This document shows positions 24,839-35,995 of a DNA stretch of 64,000 nucleotides, piece after piece. Each line of letters opens with the position of its first letter. Position 1 is the first letter of the stretch. The position numbers were made by a program, and so were the translations under genes. Below the pieces are notes generated by a model. It was given only the letters and a program-made list of their open reading frames with translations. It did no database searches and had not been told where the DNA came from. This stretch comes from Poronia punctata (taxonomy: Eukaryota; Ascomycota; Sordariomycetes; Xylariales; Xylariaceae): the NCBI GenBank assembly GCA_022579005.1, contig MU401472.1, positions 186,001 through 250,000 of the forward strand, given 5' to 3'.

Positions 24839-25128
24839 ATGCCGTCCGGTACATTTGAAGCAAACCAGAAATATCAGGACGCAGTCGAAAAGACCAAGGC
24901 TCCGGCTGAACGTATGTTAATTTCCCCCCCTTGCCTCTCCGTAAATATACAGCTAACCTAGCTTCTCTAGCAGGCACCAACTTCGGTACTCCCGGACCGG
25001 GCGGTTCTCTTCCACCTAAAAGCCTCGCGAATCCCAAGACGGGCGACTTTGTCAGTAAGCTGGCAAAAGGCCATACGGAAGCCTCGAGTTATGACCCCAG
25101 GTCTTTTGGTGGGAGTAGTAGGGGGTAA
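24839..25128 (+). CDS. Small hydrophilic protein of unknown function
   Basis: I do not recognise a family. Two exons: 24839-24911 and 24971-25128, giving 76 aa; the intron is 59 nt. The acceptor is a tandem TAGCAG (24968-24973), so a 75-aa form using the second AG stays in frame. The exon 1 product starts MPSGTFEANQKYQDAVEKTK. The rest is rich in Gly, Pro, Ser and Lys (GTPGPGGSLPPKSLANPKTG, DFVSKLAKGHTEASSYD). No signal peptide or membrane segment. The ATG is preceded by an A-rich context (GAAAACATG), good for fungi. Support rests on the well-formed intron, frame closure and coding-like composition. Confidence 0.6.
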
Positions 25129-27634
25129 GAATACAGGGGGCAAGAGACATGTGAGGAAATTTGGTTGCGGGATACCTAGGTGATCCATATTGGATGTGGA
25201 TGGGAGTTAGGCGTTATACATACATACTTACCTAGGGGTACTTTGATATAGGAACACACAAGGTGGTTTTAAATCTCACTCCCGATGGGGCAGATTCCTT
25301 GATAATGCTACGTGACGTCTCGTCTTGTCAACTAGGCTAGGTACCTAGGTGAGGTAGGGTTTAGGTCAAGATGAGGACTCTCTCTGGCTTGCTTTGTAAG
25401 TGTTTCGACAGGTTAGGTACAGGACCTTAGGTACCTACCTCTTTATTTCAAAACGGTGCAAGGCTAGGATAAGAAAGATACGACAAACTTTCCACCTTGC
25501 TGCTATGATTATCTAGGTACCTAGACCCCGAAATGCCTCGCGGACATTATATCTTCCTGACTCGCGGGATCCCCGGGTTACCTTACCACCCCACGCAAAC
25601 GGGATACGAACATGCATTTCACCGGGGGGGGTGCTCCCGGCGTTGATGCTCCACCTTCCCCGTCCCTATTTTAGTATTACCTAAGTACCTACTTTTCACT
25701 CTACGCTCAGAATTTGTTTCGAGGTCCGTCAAATAATTAAGTGATTGCTAGGGCTTTGAAAACTCCCTTCTTCCTTGTACGGGATAATGGGACAACCGCA
25801 ACTCCGCTTCAAAGATCTGGCGTATTGGGACTGACCATAGGGTAAGCAATGATACAAGGTACGAGTAATTACAACCTAGGATTTGGGTTAAAAGTGGTTT
25901 GATAGAATATATTAACTTTTCTACGCGACCGACAGGGCTAGGAGTGGTTCCTCGACTGTAATATAGTGTTGGATATTATTATCTGTTTGCTCGGGAAGGA
26001 ATGAAGTACATGATTTAGTTAGTTTAGGAGTATATTTGATTTCACATTGGCCGATATGCGCCAAGGGGATGCTGATAGACAAGGACATAGTACAGGACCA
26101 TGATCATAGAGAAGAGCTGGTTACTTGACTGCCCATTCTTGCGATGCATAGGAGTCTGGAGTCTGGAGTCTGGAGTCTGGAGTCTGGTCTGTCATACCTC
26201 CTAACCCAACCTAGTCTACTCGACACCTACTTGTAATACATACGAGAGTACTCACATGTGTTGATGTAGGCCAGAGAATTGCTGACCTAATAGGGTAGGT
26301 ACGACGGGAACATGGATATCTACGAAAAGGCATGATGACAGTACGATACATACATTACATTACATACTTGTCCACACGTACGAGTACATGTACTAAATTT
26401 ACAGCCTTGGAACGACCCGGTTTGCCGAATTTGGAGGTGGTGGGATGGGAAAGCGCGTCGCATTCATTGTGGTCCCCAACTCAGCTTGTGGAATGATTCC
26501 TCACTTTTAGCGGCCGTTAGCGTATAGAACCTGCAGGGAAAACCCCCCAAAGTGAGATGAAATCATCCGATTAATCCTTACCTAGCCTCCGCCGCTACTG
26601 CCATTCCATCAATGCGGGCACATAGGTGTATAGGGTGATAGGTACATGATGTGTAGGATTGCTGAGGATAAAAAGGGTACAGCATATGCATCTTTCTCCA
26701 ACATTCCATCCTTTTGGAATTTCCGTAATGAAATTAGGTAGGTTATGATATGTACACGACAAGTACGCGCCGCATGTGGCAGACATATATTTTGGAGATG
26801 GCGCCTGGTTGGATTTGCAAGCCCGACACTCGTCACTCTACCAGATACACTCAGGTTGATGATAGACAAATTGGCAAGGGCTCCCCTTTTTTGTCATTAT
26901 CGACGTTGTACGCGTCCTGCACCGCCACGATCTGGACAAGGTGGGTGGCAGGTATTGGGATTTTAGTATTTCCTTGCCCAAGAGCGGTCTCAGACACCCT
27001 AGTGACCATCAAATGTTACGGAACAAGCCAGACTCGAACCCTTGCAAGGGCCAGTTACGATTGGCCGAGGCGCCGTCTCGGGAGCGTGGGTCTGCCCTGA
27101 TTTCAACTTTCACTAAACCTGTTCAGGGCAAATGCACGATCTGGCCTTAGCCACACGTAGTCAAGCCACCGAATCGCTCTCGTCGCGCGCGTCTGTTCAC
27201 TGTCCCCCTTCTGGTCCCTTAAAACAAGATATAATTTACTAAAGTGGTTGCTGCTTGTCTGTCTCGGGGCGCGGCAACATGGGGCTGGCTGATAGCCGGA
27301 TGGTGCCATAATATTCTCTGTCCATGCATAGTACCCGGCCAGCCCAGCCTAGTAGGTATACCAGGTCGAGCAATCATGGTTTTTCGTTTTGTTTTGTTTT
27401 ATTTTCTTCCAAATTCTGTTTTAGCTGCCATTGCCCGTCGTCGACATCCGTACACGATTTGATGTTCTTCCTTTGACCCACGTTCGCTTAACCTCATAAC
27501 AGCTACGCAGTATACCCGTAATATAGTACAGTGCTTTCCTGTGTATTATATACGATTGAAGTACGACCGACTTGTAACAGTTAGCGTGGATTTGCAAGGG
27601 CTTATTTGATACCCGATCTCACATTCCCATCTCG
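25129..27634. other. Intergenic region, small gene to epoxide-hydrolase-like gene
   Basis: About 2.5 kb without a supported gene. It contains many TAGGTACCTA-like words, a 7-bp tandem repeat (26151-26187), two TACGAGTA words (25860 and 26379) and a tRNA-like fragment near 27030-27080 that does not fold as a tRNA. Confidence 0.45.
26151..26187. repeat. 7-bp tandem repeat (GGAGTCT)5
   Basis: Five perfect copies of GGAGTCT followed by GG in intergenic DNA. Confidence 0.92.
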
Positions 27635-28165
27635 ATGCACAACGAAATCCAAGGTGCCGTTGCGATGGCGGACAGAAGCACGGCCACAGGACAAGAGGTC
27701 AAGCCTTATAGGATACACGTGAGTCGGCTACATACCCCCTTCTACGACATACACATTCTGTTTCCTATAGGACATAGACATGCGCTTCAGATAGAGGTGT
27801 CTGGTGGTTAAAACGTCAAGACCAATGGCTAACGCTCGTCCGTCTTGCTCTTTAGGTTTCTTCTCGCTATCTCAACCTCACCAAGCAGAAACTTGAGATC
27901 GCGAGGTTACCCCATGAGTTCGAAGAACCTAGGTCGGTAGACTGGTGGCAGCCAAAGTCTCAGGTCGAACCACTAATTGACTTCTGGTGAGTCACATGCC
28001 TGCAAGCTTTCGCCGTGTGTAACAAGCATTGGATATACATACGTATATATATATATATATATATATATGTATCCGATGAGGGTTCTTCTCATCGTCCTTC
28101 CTGTAATTACGGCACTTGGAGCGTCCCTGGGCCTGGGTCTTTCTGCCATGACGAGCATACGCTCT

Positions 28166-28202
<37 letters not shown>

Positions 28203-29796
28203 CTGGACTGAGGGCATACATGGAGATCCAATGTCGTTACGCACCCCTACGTCACATATCACATGGCACAAAGACAGGGGCGAATCTGGATGATGGGCTG
28301 ACCTGCTTAGGCTCGAGCAATACCAATGGAGAGATCAGGAGCAAAAGATGAATGGGCTACCCCAGTTCCGTACTGGCTTCACCGTCCCTCAATCTGATAC
28401 GCCGATAAGAACTCAGTTTATTCACGTCAAATCCTCACACGCGAATGCAGTACCACTTTTGCTCATCCCTCCTTTCCCCTTCCCAAGCCTCGTTATGGGG
28501 CATCTAGTCAAACTGTTCACAACCCCAGAAGGCGCGGAGGGCCCTCAGCCTTTCCATCTTGTTATCCCTTCACTGCCGGGTCTGGGTTTCAGCGACCCTC
28601 TGCCCACAAACACGCCCGTCATCTCTACTACGGCGGGCATGTTGGACACACTGATGAAACGCCTGGGCTATCGATTCTATCTCGTCACAAACGCAGGCGC
28701 TGGGACTTCTTCTCCAGCTCAGATCGACTTCAAGATAGCCGAATGGTTATCCACGCAATATTCGGACTCCTGCCTCGGGTCCCATTTTATTTCGCCCCCT
28801 TTACCCCGGCCGAAATTGCAAGAGGCGCCTGTCGAGTGGGCTAAATGGTCCGTTGCCAAGCATTTCGGAGCTGCAATATCGGGGTATCGCGCCGAGGATC
28901 TTTCCGCCTTTAAGCGCGGCGGTTCTGCGCCGGCGCAATCATCAGGGATACCGTGGGAGTTACCGCAACCAGGACAAACCGGGCTCGGACAGCTGGGCCT
29001 CAACGAGCCCAATACGTTAGCCTACGCCCTCTGCGACTCCCCAACGGGTCTCTTAGTCTTCATGTTAAAGGCACTCCGTCTTTTAGCCCCAGAGAGGGAG
29101 TTCACGCCGACGGAGATCATCAACTTCACGCAAGTTGCCTGGCTTCCCGGGCCGGAAGCGGCCCTCCGCTCCTGGGGTTATTGTCTACAACACCCGGAGA
29201 AGCCGAGCAAAAAGGCCACTGGCGGCCGGCCGCGCGTGGCACTAACGGTGTTTTTAGGCAACGAGCAGCAACAAAACAATGATAACACCACAGGTCGACC
29301 ACCGTACGGGGAGAAAAGGACGCCATACTCTTGTCCCGGCTGGGCCAGGACACGTTACAACGTGGTACACACGCACCGCGCGCCCGGACGGCCGGGCCTT
29401 CTTGCCTGGGAACGGCCCGAGATGATAGTATCCGGCGCACGGGGTCTCGCAGCCGCCGTGCTGAAAGAAGACGCCCGTCTCAAGCCATCTCCCAGACAAG
29501 AGGAGTCAGAGACGGCGGCGGCAGAGGCGGAAGAGGAGATATCCGTCGAAGTAACAACTCCATTCGAAGAACGACGACCGGTTTTCGTCCACCCTCAAAC
29601 GCACACCCAACAGGGCCTGCTAGCGCCCCCGAGGAAAGAGGAGCAGCAGCAGCAACAGCAGCAGCAGCGCCTGCAACCTGTCAGGGAGTCTAGTGACGAT
29701 ACCAAGGTCGCTAGTAGTCGCGAGAGTCTCCCCGTCAAGACCCCTTCACCTCTGCCGAGTCCCTCGTCTCCTGCTATCACGGTCGGGGGGGCTTGA
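27635..29796 (+). CDS. Epoxide-hydrolase-like protein, predicted catalytically dead
   Basis: Alpha/beta-hydrolase of the epoxide hydrolase type. Three exons: 27635-27718, 27856-27986, 28311-29796; 566 aa. The N-terminal EH domain is clear: YRIHVSSRYLNLTKQKLE, RSVDWWQP, then FWLEQYQWRDQEQ across intron 2, and PQFRTGFTV. The fold continues with FHLVIPSLPGLGFSDPLP and CDSPTGLLVFML. The catalytic parts are changed. The oxyanion motif HGxP reads PPFP. The nucleophile elbow (normally GGDWG) reads TNAGA, with Ala200 at the Asp position. The GGH region reads GRPG (about 431-434), so the histidine is gone. From about residue 455 a disordered Glu/Gln/Ser/Pro-rich tail of roughly 110 aa follows, with a CAG-encoded poly-Gln tract. 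Hydrolysis is unlikely; a binding or structural role is inferred. Introns (137 and 324 nt) are longer than elsewhere in the window. Confidence 0.8.
28044..28068. repeat. (TA)12 microsatellite inside intron 2
   Basis: Dinucleotide run within the 324-nt intron of the epoxide-hydrolase-like gene. Confidence 0.95.
28169..28196. repeat. (TA)14 microsatellite inside intron 2
   Basis: Second TA run in the same intron, 100 bp after the first. The two self-complementary runs could pair in the pre-mRNA. Confidence 0.95.
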
Positions 29797-30718
29797 ATAC
29801 GGTCTCGCATATGGATTAATCTCATGTCCGAATATCGGAAAAGGGGCGAAAACTAGAAGAAGAAGAAGAAAGGAAAGCACGAAAAGGACGGAAAAAGAAA
29901 AGTTGCATTGGGAACCACCCCCTTTTCTCTATGCTGAGATGAGAGTTGCGGTTGAATGGATAGGCGCACAAGAGGATACGAAGTTCTCCATCTCCTTCTG
30001 TAAATAAAGATACCAGGCTCTCTAGATACAAGTTCCAAAAATGTTTAGGATGATGATAGTCGAGCAAGCATTCGTACATTTTCTGAGACCTCGGGCAAGG
30101 ACAAAGTGAATTATTTCCCTCCCCTTATTTATATGCGCAATGTAGATATATGTTAACTTTTAACCTACTTCTGAGCCAACTTATTGACTGATCATTATAT
30201 AGGTATGTCCCAGCTCCAGACCATGACCGAAGTGGCCATCTAGCTAGTCCGAGCAAACAAACTATAGGCATCTCTATAGAGTATAATATCATTGATTATT
30301 ATTTGGTCGTTCATATTATTTTTATGTCGTTTTACCGGTCCATTCCCCGGTCCCTTGGAGCCAAACACGCGGCTACGAGCAGGTCAACCCGTGCAAACTG
30401 ACATGGCGAGACATTTCTCTCGCTAACCTGTTGGCCCTCCCATATGTTCAAGTCGTTACACAGCCAATCCAAACTCCTGTTAGTGCACTTCCCTTTGACC
30501 CCTAATATCTACAAATGCAACACCCAGGTTCGTCCAACCCAAAGCTCGTCAGGTTATTCGTTGCTGAATACATCGTTATGGGTGATAACGTCACTAATAC
30601 AACGGTTGAACCGAACCAGCAAGAGCCCCCCACAGAGGCTGCTTTGCCGGATTAAAGCTAGGAATCGTAGTGGGACCTCGCCAAGGTAATATCGCCAACG
30701 GCGAGGATGCCGTTATAT
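29797..30718. other. Intergenic region between convergent genes
   Basis: 3' regions of the epoxide-hydrolase-like gene (+) and the elongase (-). No gene recognised. Confidence 0.5.
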
Positions 30719-31951
30719 CTATGCTTTGCGAGAGCGAGGGATAGAACCATTGGCTCTCTTGGATCCCGTGGTTTGCGCCTGTCCATTTTGCGAGGCGTTT
30801 GCAATAACATGTGGGTCGGGAAGAGGGGCCTGAGACATGCGACGGAGGGTCTTGCGGGAGCTCGGTGCCTTGCGCTCCTTCTTGTATGTAGCAAAGTAGA
30901 ACGAGATGAAGAGGACGAGGTACGATGTGAGCGTTCCCATACCGGCAAAGGCAGCGAACTCCTCGCCGGCGCACTTCCCAGCACTCGGCATCCAGGGGAA
31001 GTAGGTCGACGTGAAATACGTATAAGAGGCAAAGTAGACAAAGCCTGCCAAATCAATTAGTATCATCCCCATGTAATCTGCTTCTTCAGTCGTGTCTTCA
31101 TCTACTTACCGAGGTCGATAACAAACTGGATGATCTGGAGGCGGGTGATCCACTCCTTCCACCAGATCTTGATGCCACGCGCACTCTGGAAGTAGTACCA
31201 GTACATGACAACATGGACGGTCAAGTTAAGGGTGATAGGGACCCATGAGACAGCGGTTGAGCCGATTAGCTGAGTGTAGCAGAGGAAAGCGGTCGCACCA
31301 TGGTGGTAGCAGTGGAGGAAGGCTTTGCATAAGTGCGTTAGCAGTTTGGCACATCAAGTTTGGCCAATGTAGCGGGCGGCAGGGACACGGCAGGGACACT
31401 CACTCAGAGGCTTCTTCTTCAGGAAGAGGAAGACGGTATCCAGGAATTCGAGGTACTTGGTCAGGTAATTCAACTATGCCGGATTAGCAGGCCGAACGCG
31501 GATGCCTCGACAAGGGGCTTCGTCATACATAGTACAGGACAACCAGGCGCTGAGTCCAACCGCCCTCGGCGTCGCAGATGGCATGGAAGATGCCATGGCG
31601 GGCGACGGTGGGAATCAATTGCTCGAGGAAGAGGACGAGGAGGATTCCGCTGACAGAGGTCAGGATGAAGTTATGGATCAAGAACAAACTCTTAAGCCTG
31701 AATGGCTCTCGGTTCCGCATCCATTCGCGACCACCAAAAATAATGCTGTAGTACACGACGGAGAATATCAAAGACTCTTTCAGGGTCGACAATGGCGTCT
31801 TGCCAGCGACGAACTTGAACTCATCGGCAGGGTAACCCACGACAGCCTCGAAAGCCTTGCTGAAGTAGGGCCAGAGCGGCACGCCAAAGGGGGTGTCGAG
31901 GGTTGGGACGGGGACAGATTCCCACAACGAAGCGGGAGCTGGCGTAGCCAT
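30719..31951 (-). CDS. Fatty-acid elongase, ELO (GNS1/SUR4) family
   Basis: ER membrane 3-ketoacyl-CoA synthase that condenses malonyl-CoA with long acyl-CoA, for very-long-chain and sphingolipid fatty acids. Four exons on the minus strand: 31951-31529, 31473-31404, 31322-31110, 31044-30719; 343 aa, within the ELO range. Introns are 55, 81 and 65 nt, all GT-AG. Family signatures: [20 protein letters not shown], the catalytic histidine box HCYHH (168-172) and [12 protein letters not shown]. Seven or so hydrophobic spans are seen. The Lys/Arg/Ser-rich tail ([16 protein letters not shown]) may carry an ER-retention function. Chain-length specificity (ELO2- or ELO3-like) cannot be decided by eye. 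Confidence 0.93.
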
Positions 31952-33779
31952 CTTGCGCGTCGACTCTGCGGTTGGTGATTATTGGTTTCCGAAAAAGGTA
32001 GTCGGTCTCGACAATGATTGTTCGGATAGAAATAGGACAGAATGCGATTAATGAGTCGTGTCCGCCGGGTAAGCCTAGAATCCGTTTAGGCCACGCGGAC
32101 GCGATGTATTGGACAACTTAATCGAAATATCAAGGGAGTGACAGGAAAGGGCGTCAGAGCCGTGATTACAACAATATTTCCCTACGACAAATTCACCAAC
32201 CCTCGAGACACAAGAAGTAAAAGAAGGAAATCACGAAAAGTCCGTGTGGTATGGACGGGAAGAAAGGGCCATTAATAAAATTGGTCAAAGGGGGATTGCC
32301 ATACAGGATCTTTTTTTCCCACTTCGTCCCCTTTCCAATGTCAAAGCTTGGAAGCCCCTACACACACGGATTTTCGGGCTTCTCGGCACGGAAATTTCAA
32401 GCGCGACTTGCCAAGCATCTTTGAAGTGGAGGCAGGTACCGCCTACAGCATACCAAATGCACGTGTTAGAAGTCGTACTCCTCCAGTCCCTGCTCCCCTT
32501 TCGGTGCTAGTGGCAATCTCAGACTGGCATATCCCCACAGTGAAAACCAATCCCGTGCATCTCGTTGGACAAGAGGAGACCACATCTAATCTACCATAGC
32601 ATCCAACTTTTGTACCTTCAGGGATGCCAATTTGTCCTAAAACGTATTACCAACCCGCTGTCACCGTCCTTTTGTTCGATCCGAGGCCTACCTGCTCGTA
32701 TGCGTAAGTTATGTTAAAAGCCTAATTGTAGCATCTGGTATACCTATATGGCCTACAACCTTCAGCGCGAGATAATCGATTCAAACGATATTTAATATAT
32801 TTAATAGGTGCAGGCGGGCACAATTGTGACAAGATGAAGGTCCTGTGTTGGTTGGATTTCAAAGTTTTATTTCCAACATACTGTAGATGATGACTTCCTA
32901 GGTTACATAAAAAGCCATAAAAATACCTATGCTATTCATACAAAGCTGTCGAGGGATCCCATGTTTGTTGAATAAAGCGTTGCATTTACACATGCTCCAG
33001 AGTTGTACTACATCTGCACTTACCAGCCTGTCACATGTTTCCTTCATTGTAACTTGGTTTACGGGAACAATGTGAGACTTTTATACGTGCACGTACATCA
33101 GCCTTAAGTAATATGCCTTTACCAATTGTAAGGATGATGCAACAAGTTGTTGGAACTTCCATCGAGTACAGGACAACTACTGTAGTACTGCGATTGTGCA
33201 AAGCAGCAGCATACCACCCGCAGTAGGTACCTACGACGTGGTACTCCTTGAGACTAACGCTCAGACCACATGTTCTATGATAGACTTCACCTTCACCGTA
33301 CCTGACCAAAAGAGCTGAGAAGTGAGCAGGCCAAGATGCAGGAAAAGAGCATGGCACATGATTGGCGTATTATAGTGAGGAATAGGAGCTACCCAAGCAC
33401 CCAAGCACCCAAGCATGAGCCGTAGCTTTGCTACTGTGCCTACCTGGTACTGAAGTGCCTGAGCAACAGCCAAGACACTCGCTGTAGAGTACTGTAGCAA
33501 GTGTGGTCATCACTGGGCAATGCCCAGTAATAAGGTTAGGTCCCCATATATTTCCACAAAATTGGACTTCCCACCAATCAGAAGACGGACCTGCTTTGTG
33601 AGCGACTTCTCTTCTTTTCTCCTGCCACAGCCAGGTCGAATCATTTGATGGCAGAATTTATTGCACGACTCGGACTCCATCGCCCAAAACAACACTCCCT
33701 TTCATCAATTAGCTGACCGAACAAGCCCACGCCGGCCCTCTCCGCTCTCCTCTCTACCACGAAACCCAGAAGACTCGCC
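31952..33779. other. Intergenic region between divergent ELO and COX6 genes
   Basis: About 1.8 kb with no gene recognised. It contains the two promoters and a short imperfect tandem of CCCAAGCA near 33393-33415. Confidence 0.45.
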
Positions 33780-34629
33780 ATGTCGCCCACATCTCTTCTC
33801 CGCGTCGCCGCCCGCGGCCCTACCCAAACCTTTTTCCGCGCATATCGTCCAGTCGCTCCTTCTCGGGCCAGCGCTGCCATCGTCCCGGCTCTTATTGCCG
33901 GTTCCAGCCTCAACTTCAGCACCACCGTCGCCCGCCGCAGCGAGCACCACGAAGAGACCTTCGAAGAGTTCACCGCCAGGTAAGGGAATGCCACATGATT
34001 CACGCAATACGGGCGCGCTGGAGTAAATTACCGAGAGGGATCGGATGGAATCTGCGTCGGGAACTTTCGGCTGGCCGACAGAGCTTTCCCATATGTAACC
34101 TCGGACCTCATCCAGAACCTGCAAAAAAGGGCCAATCGCCCCCCCAATAGCGTCGCATAACGTCGATTGGAAGCTGATTGAAGCTTTGCAATAGGTATGA
34201 GAAGGAATTCGAAGGCGTGCAGGATGTCTTTGAGCTTCAGGTTCGTCATCTCTTTTTCCACCCACAAGCTCCACTCGACCTCCCACCCCCCTCGATTCGA
34301 TATGTAATACATATTACATCACCACCCAGCGGGTGAATTTAATCAATCGATGGTTTGTCGAGATACTAATTGTTTTTCTGGTGTAGCGCAATCTGAACAA
34401 CGCTTTCGCTTACGATCTCGTCCCCTCTCCCTCGGTCCTCCAGGCTGCCCTCAAGGCCGCGAGGAGGGTCAACGACTTCCCCACTGCCGTCCGCGTCTTC
34501 GAGGGTGTTAAGGCCAAGGTCGAGAACAAGGGGCAGTATCAGCAGTACCTCGATGAGCTGAAGCCCCTGCGCGAGGAGCTCGGCATCGTGTTAAAGGAGG
34601 ACCTGTACCCTGAGGAAGCCTCCCAATAA
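33780..34629 (+). CDS. COX6: Cytochrome c oxidase subunit VI (COX6; animal COX5A)
   Basis: Nuclear-encoded matrix-side subunit of respiratory complex IV. Three exons: 33780-33979, 34195-34240, 34387-34629; 162 aa. The first about 55 residues form a mitochondrial presequence rich in Arg, Ala and Ser without acidic residues (MSPTSLLRVAARGPTQTFFR onward). Cleavage is probably near FSTTVARR. The mature domain has HHEETFEEFTARYEKEF, RNLNNAFAYDLVPSPSVL, ALKAARRVNDFPTAVRVFEG and YLDELKPLREELGI, diagnostic for this family. Introns of 215 and 146 nt are long for this window; exon 2 is only 46 nt. The ATG at 33780 sits in GCCATGTC. Confidence 0.94.
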
Positions 34630-35716
34630 ATGCAATTGCGCTTCGCCATGCCGGCAAAACAAATCGGCCTTGAGGGGAATGGGTTAGGGGATAACCCCCG
34701 ATTCATCTTCTCGGAAACCTGCGGCTGAACCTCATCTACGTTTCGATCTCTGACTGGCGAAGCCGAATCGGATGAAGCGAACAAAGCTAGCTCTGGGGAG
34801 AAATCAGATTCAAAACTGGCCGGGCTGGCGTCGCTTTTGGATCCCATAAACCGCCACGTGTACATGTCTATACTACTACTACTACTATTAACAACCTTTT
34901 TTTCCCAAGAAAAGACAGAACAAACGTTAAGATATTCGATATGTTTTCAACGAAAGCAAAACCGAGGGATATAGAAAGGAGGTCGATTGTTTAGAAGAAA
35001 CCACATCAGGGCGTGAAGATTAGAGACGAGACAGCTCGTCCAAAATATTTTTTCTTTTGTCGTGTAAAGCATTCATGTTTTTCAATCAACGAACTTTGTG
35101 TCGCCACTGCAGTGTTTTGAGGAAAGAGTGCTTGCTGTGCTTTTCGTGATACTAGGAGAAACCTCTTGTCTCTGAGGCCATCGTCAACTCTAAAGGAATG
35201 TGATAGTGTTTGCTAACAGTATATAGACCCTCCAATTCATCATCTTAATGTCTGTGTGTGTGTACAGGGGAGGAGAAGATAATCTATAGAATCATATATC
35301 TCTTCTCTATCCTTCTCTCAATTAAACAACACCACGTACAGTTAGTACACTTGAAGGTTATGTATTGCAAGTAGGATTTTGTATTTCTCTTTCACAAGCC
35401 ATTACACACGAATAGAAAGACGATCTAGTACCACCACGCCATCTCTCTTCCCTCTCAGTACGATAGAATGGAGAAGAACAAACAGTGTTAGTATTACGTA
35501 GTGTTGACGGAATTTTTTAAAAAAAAATACTAGGATTTTTATAAAACAGATAGAATACGAGGAAACAACAACAATATTCTATTTTTGGTTTGTCATATCC
35601 CGTTTTCGCCCGTCCCCTTATATTATCTTTTTGCTTAAGTTTAATTATCCCTTTGTATAACACCCTTATCCATCTACCTTAACCCCATGTCCCGAGGCGC
35701 AAATGCCGATGCGCTG

Positions 35717-35762
<46 letters not shown>

Positions 35763-35995
35763 GTAATAGAAAGAATGGAAAAAGTAACCCCGGAGGACAA
35801 ATCGAAGAGGGTTATGAGCCCGATCCCGATTCGGATCCCTTAAGTCCGGTAGACTGAGTTGATTTTACACAATAGTTAAATAGATACATGCGTATGTCCT
35901 GAGGAGGACTAATGAATAATGGCAGAAAGACGTGACTAGTACGAAGCGTCATTCCCGTGGCGAAAAGAAAGAAAGGAGAGGGTGTTATTGACAGC
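34630..35995. other. Intergenic region between convergent COX6 and CDP-2-like genes
   Basis: No gene recognised. It contains 3' UTR sequence of both genes, AT-rich stretches and a (TG)21 microsatellite. Confidence 0.5.
35719..35760. repeat. (TG)21 microsatellite
   Basis: Perfect dinucleotide repeat about 235 bp beyond the stop codon of the minus-strand chromodomain gene. Confidence 0.95.

Noticed and set aside
27030..27080. tRNA-like stretch with a B-box-like GGTTCGAGTCT on the minus strand
   Set aside because: The T stem does not pair, no A box lies at the right distance and no acceptor stem forms. At most a fragment.
29331..29693. Arg-rich 120-codon frame inside the epoxide-hydrolase-like gene
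   Set aside because: Alternate-frame translation of GC-rich coding DNA.
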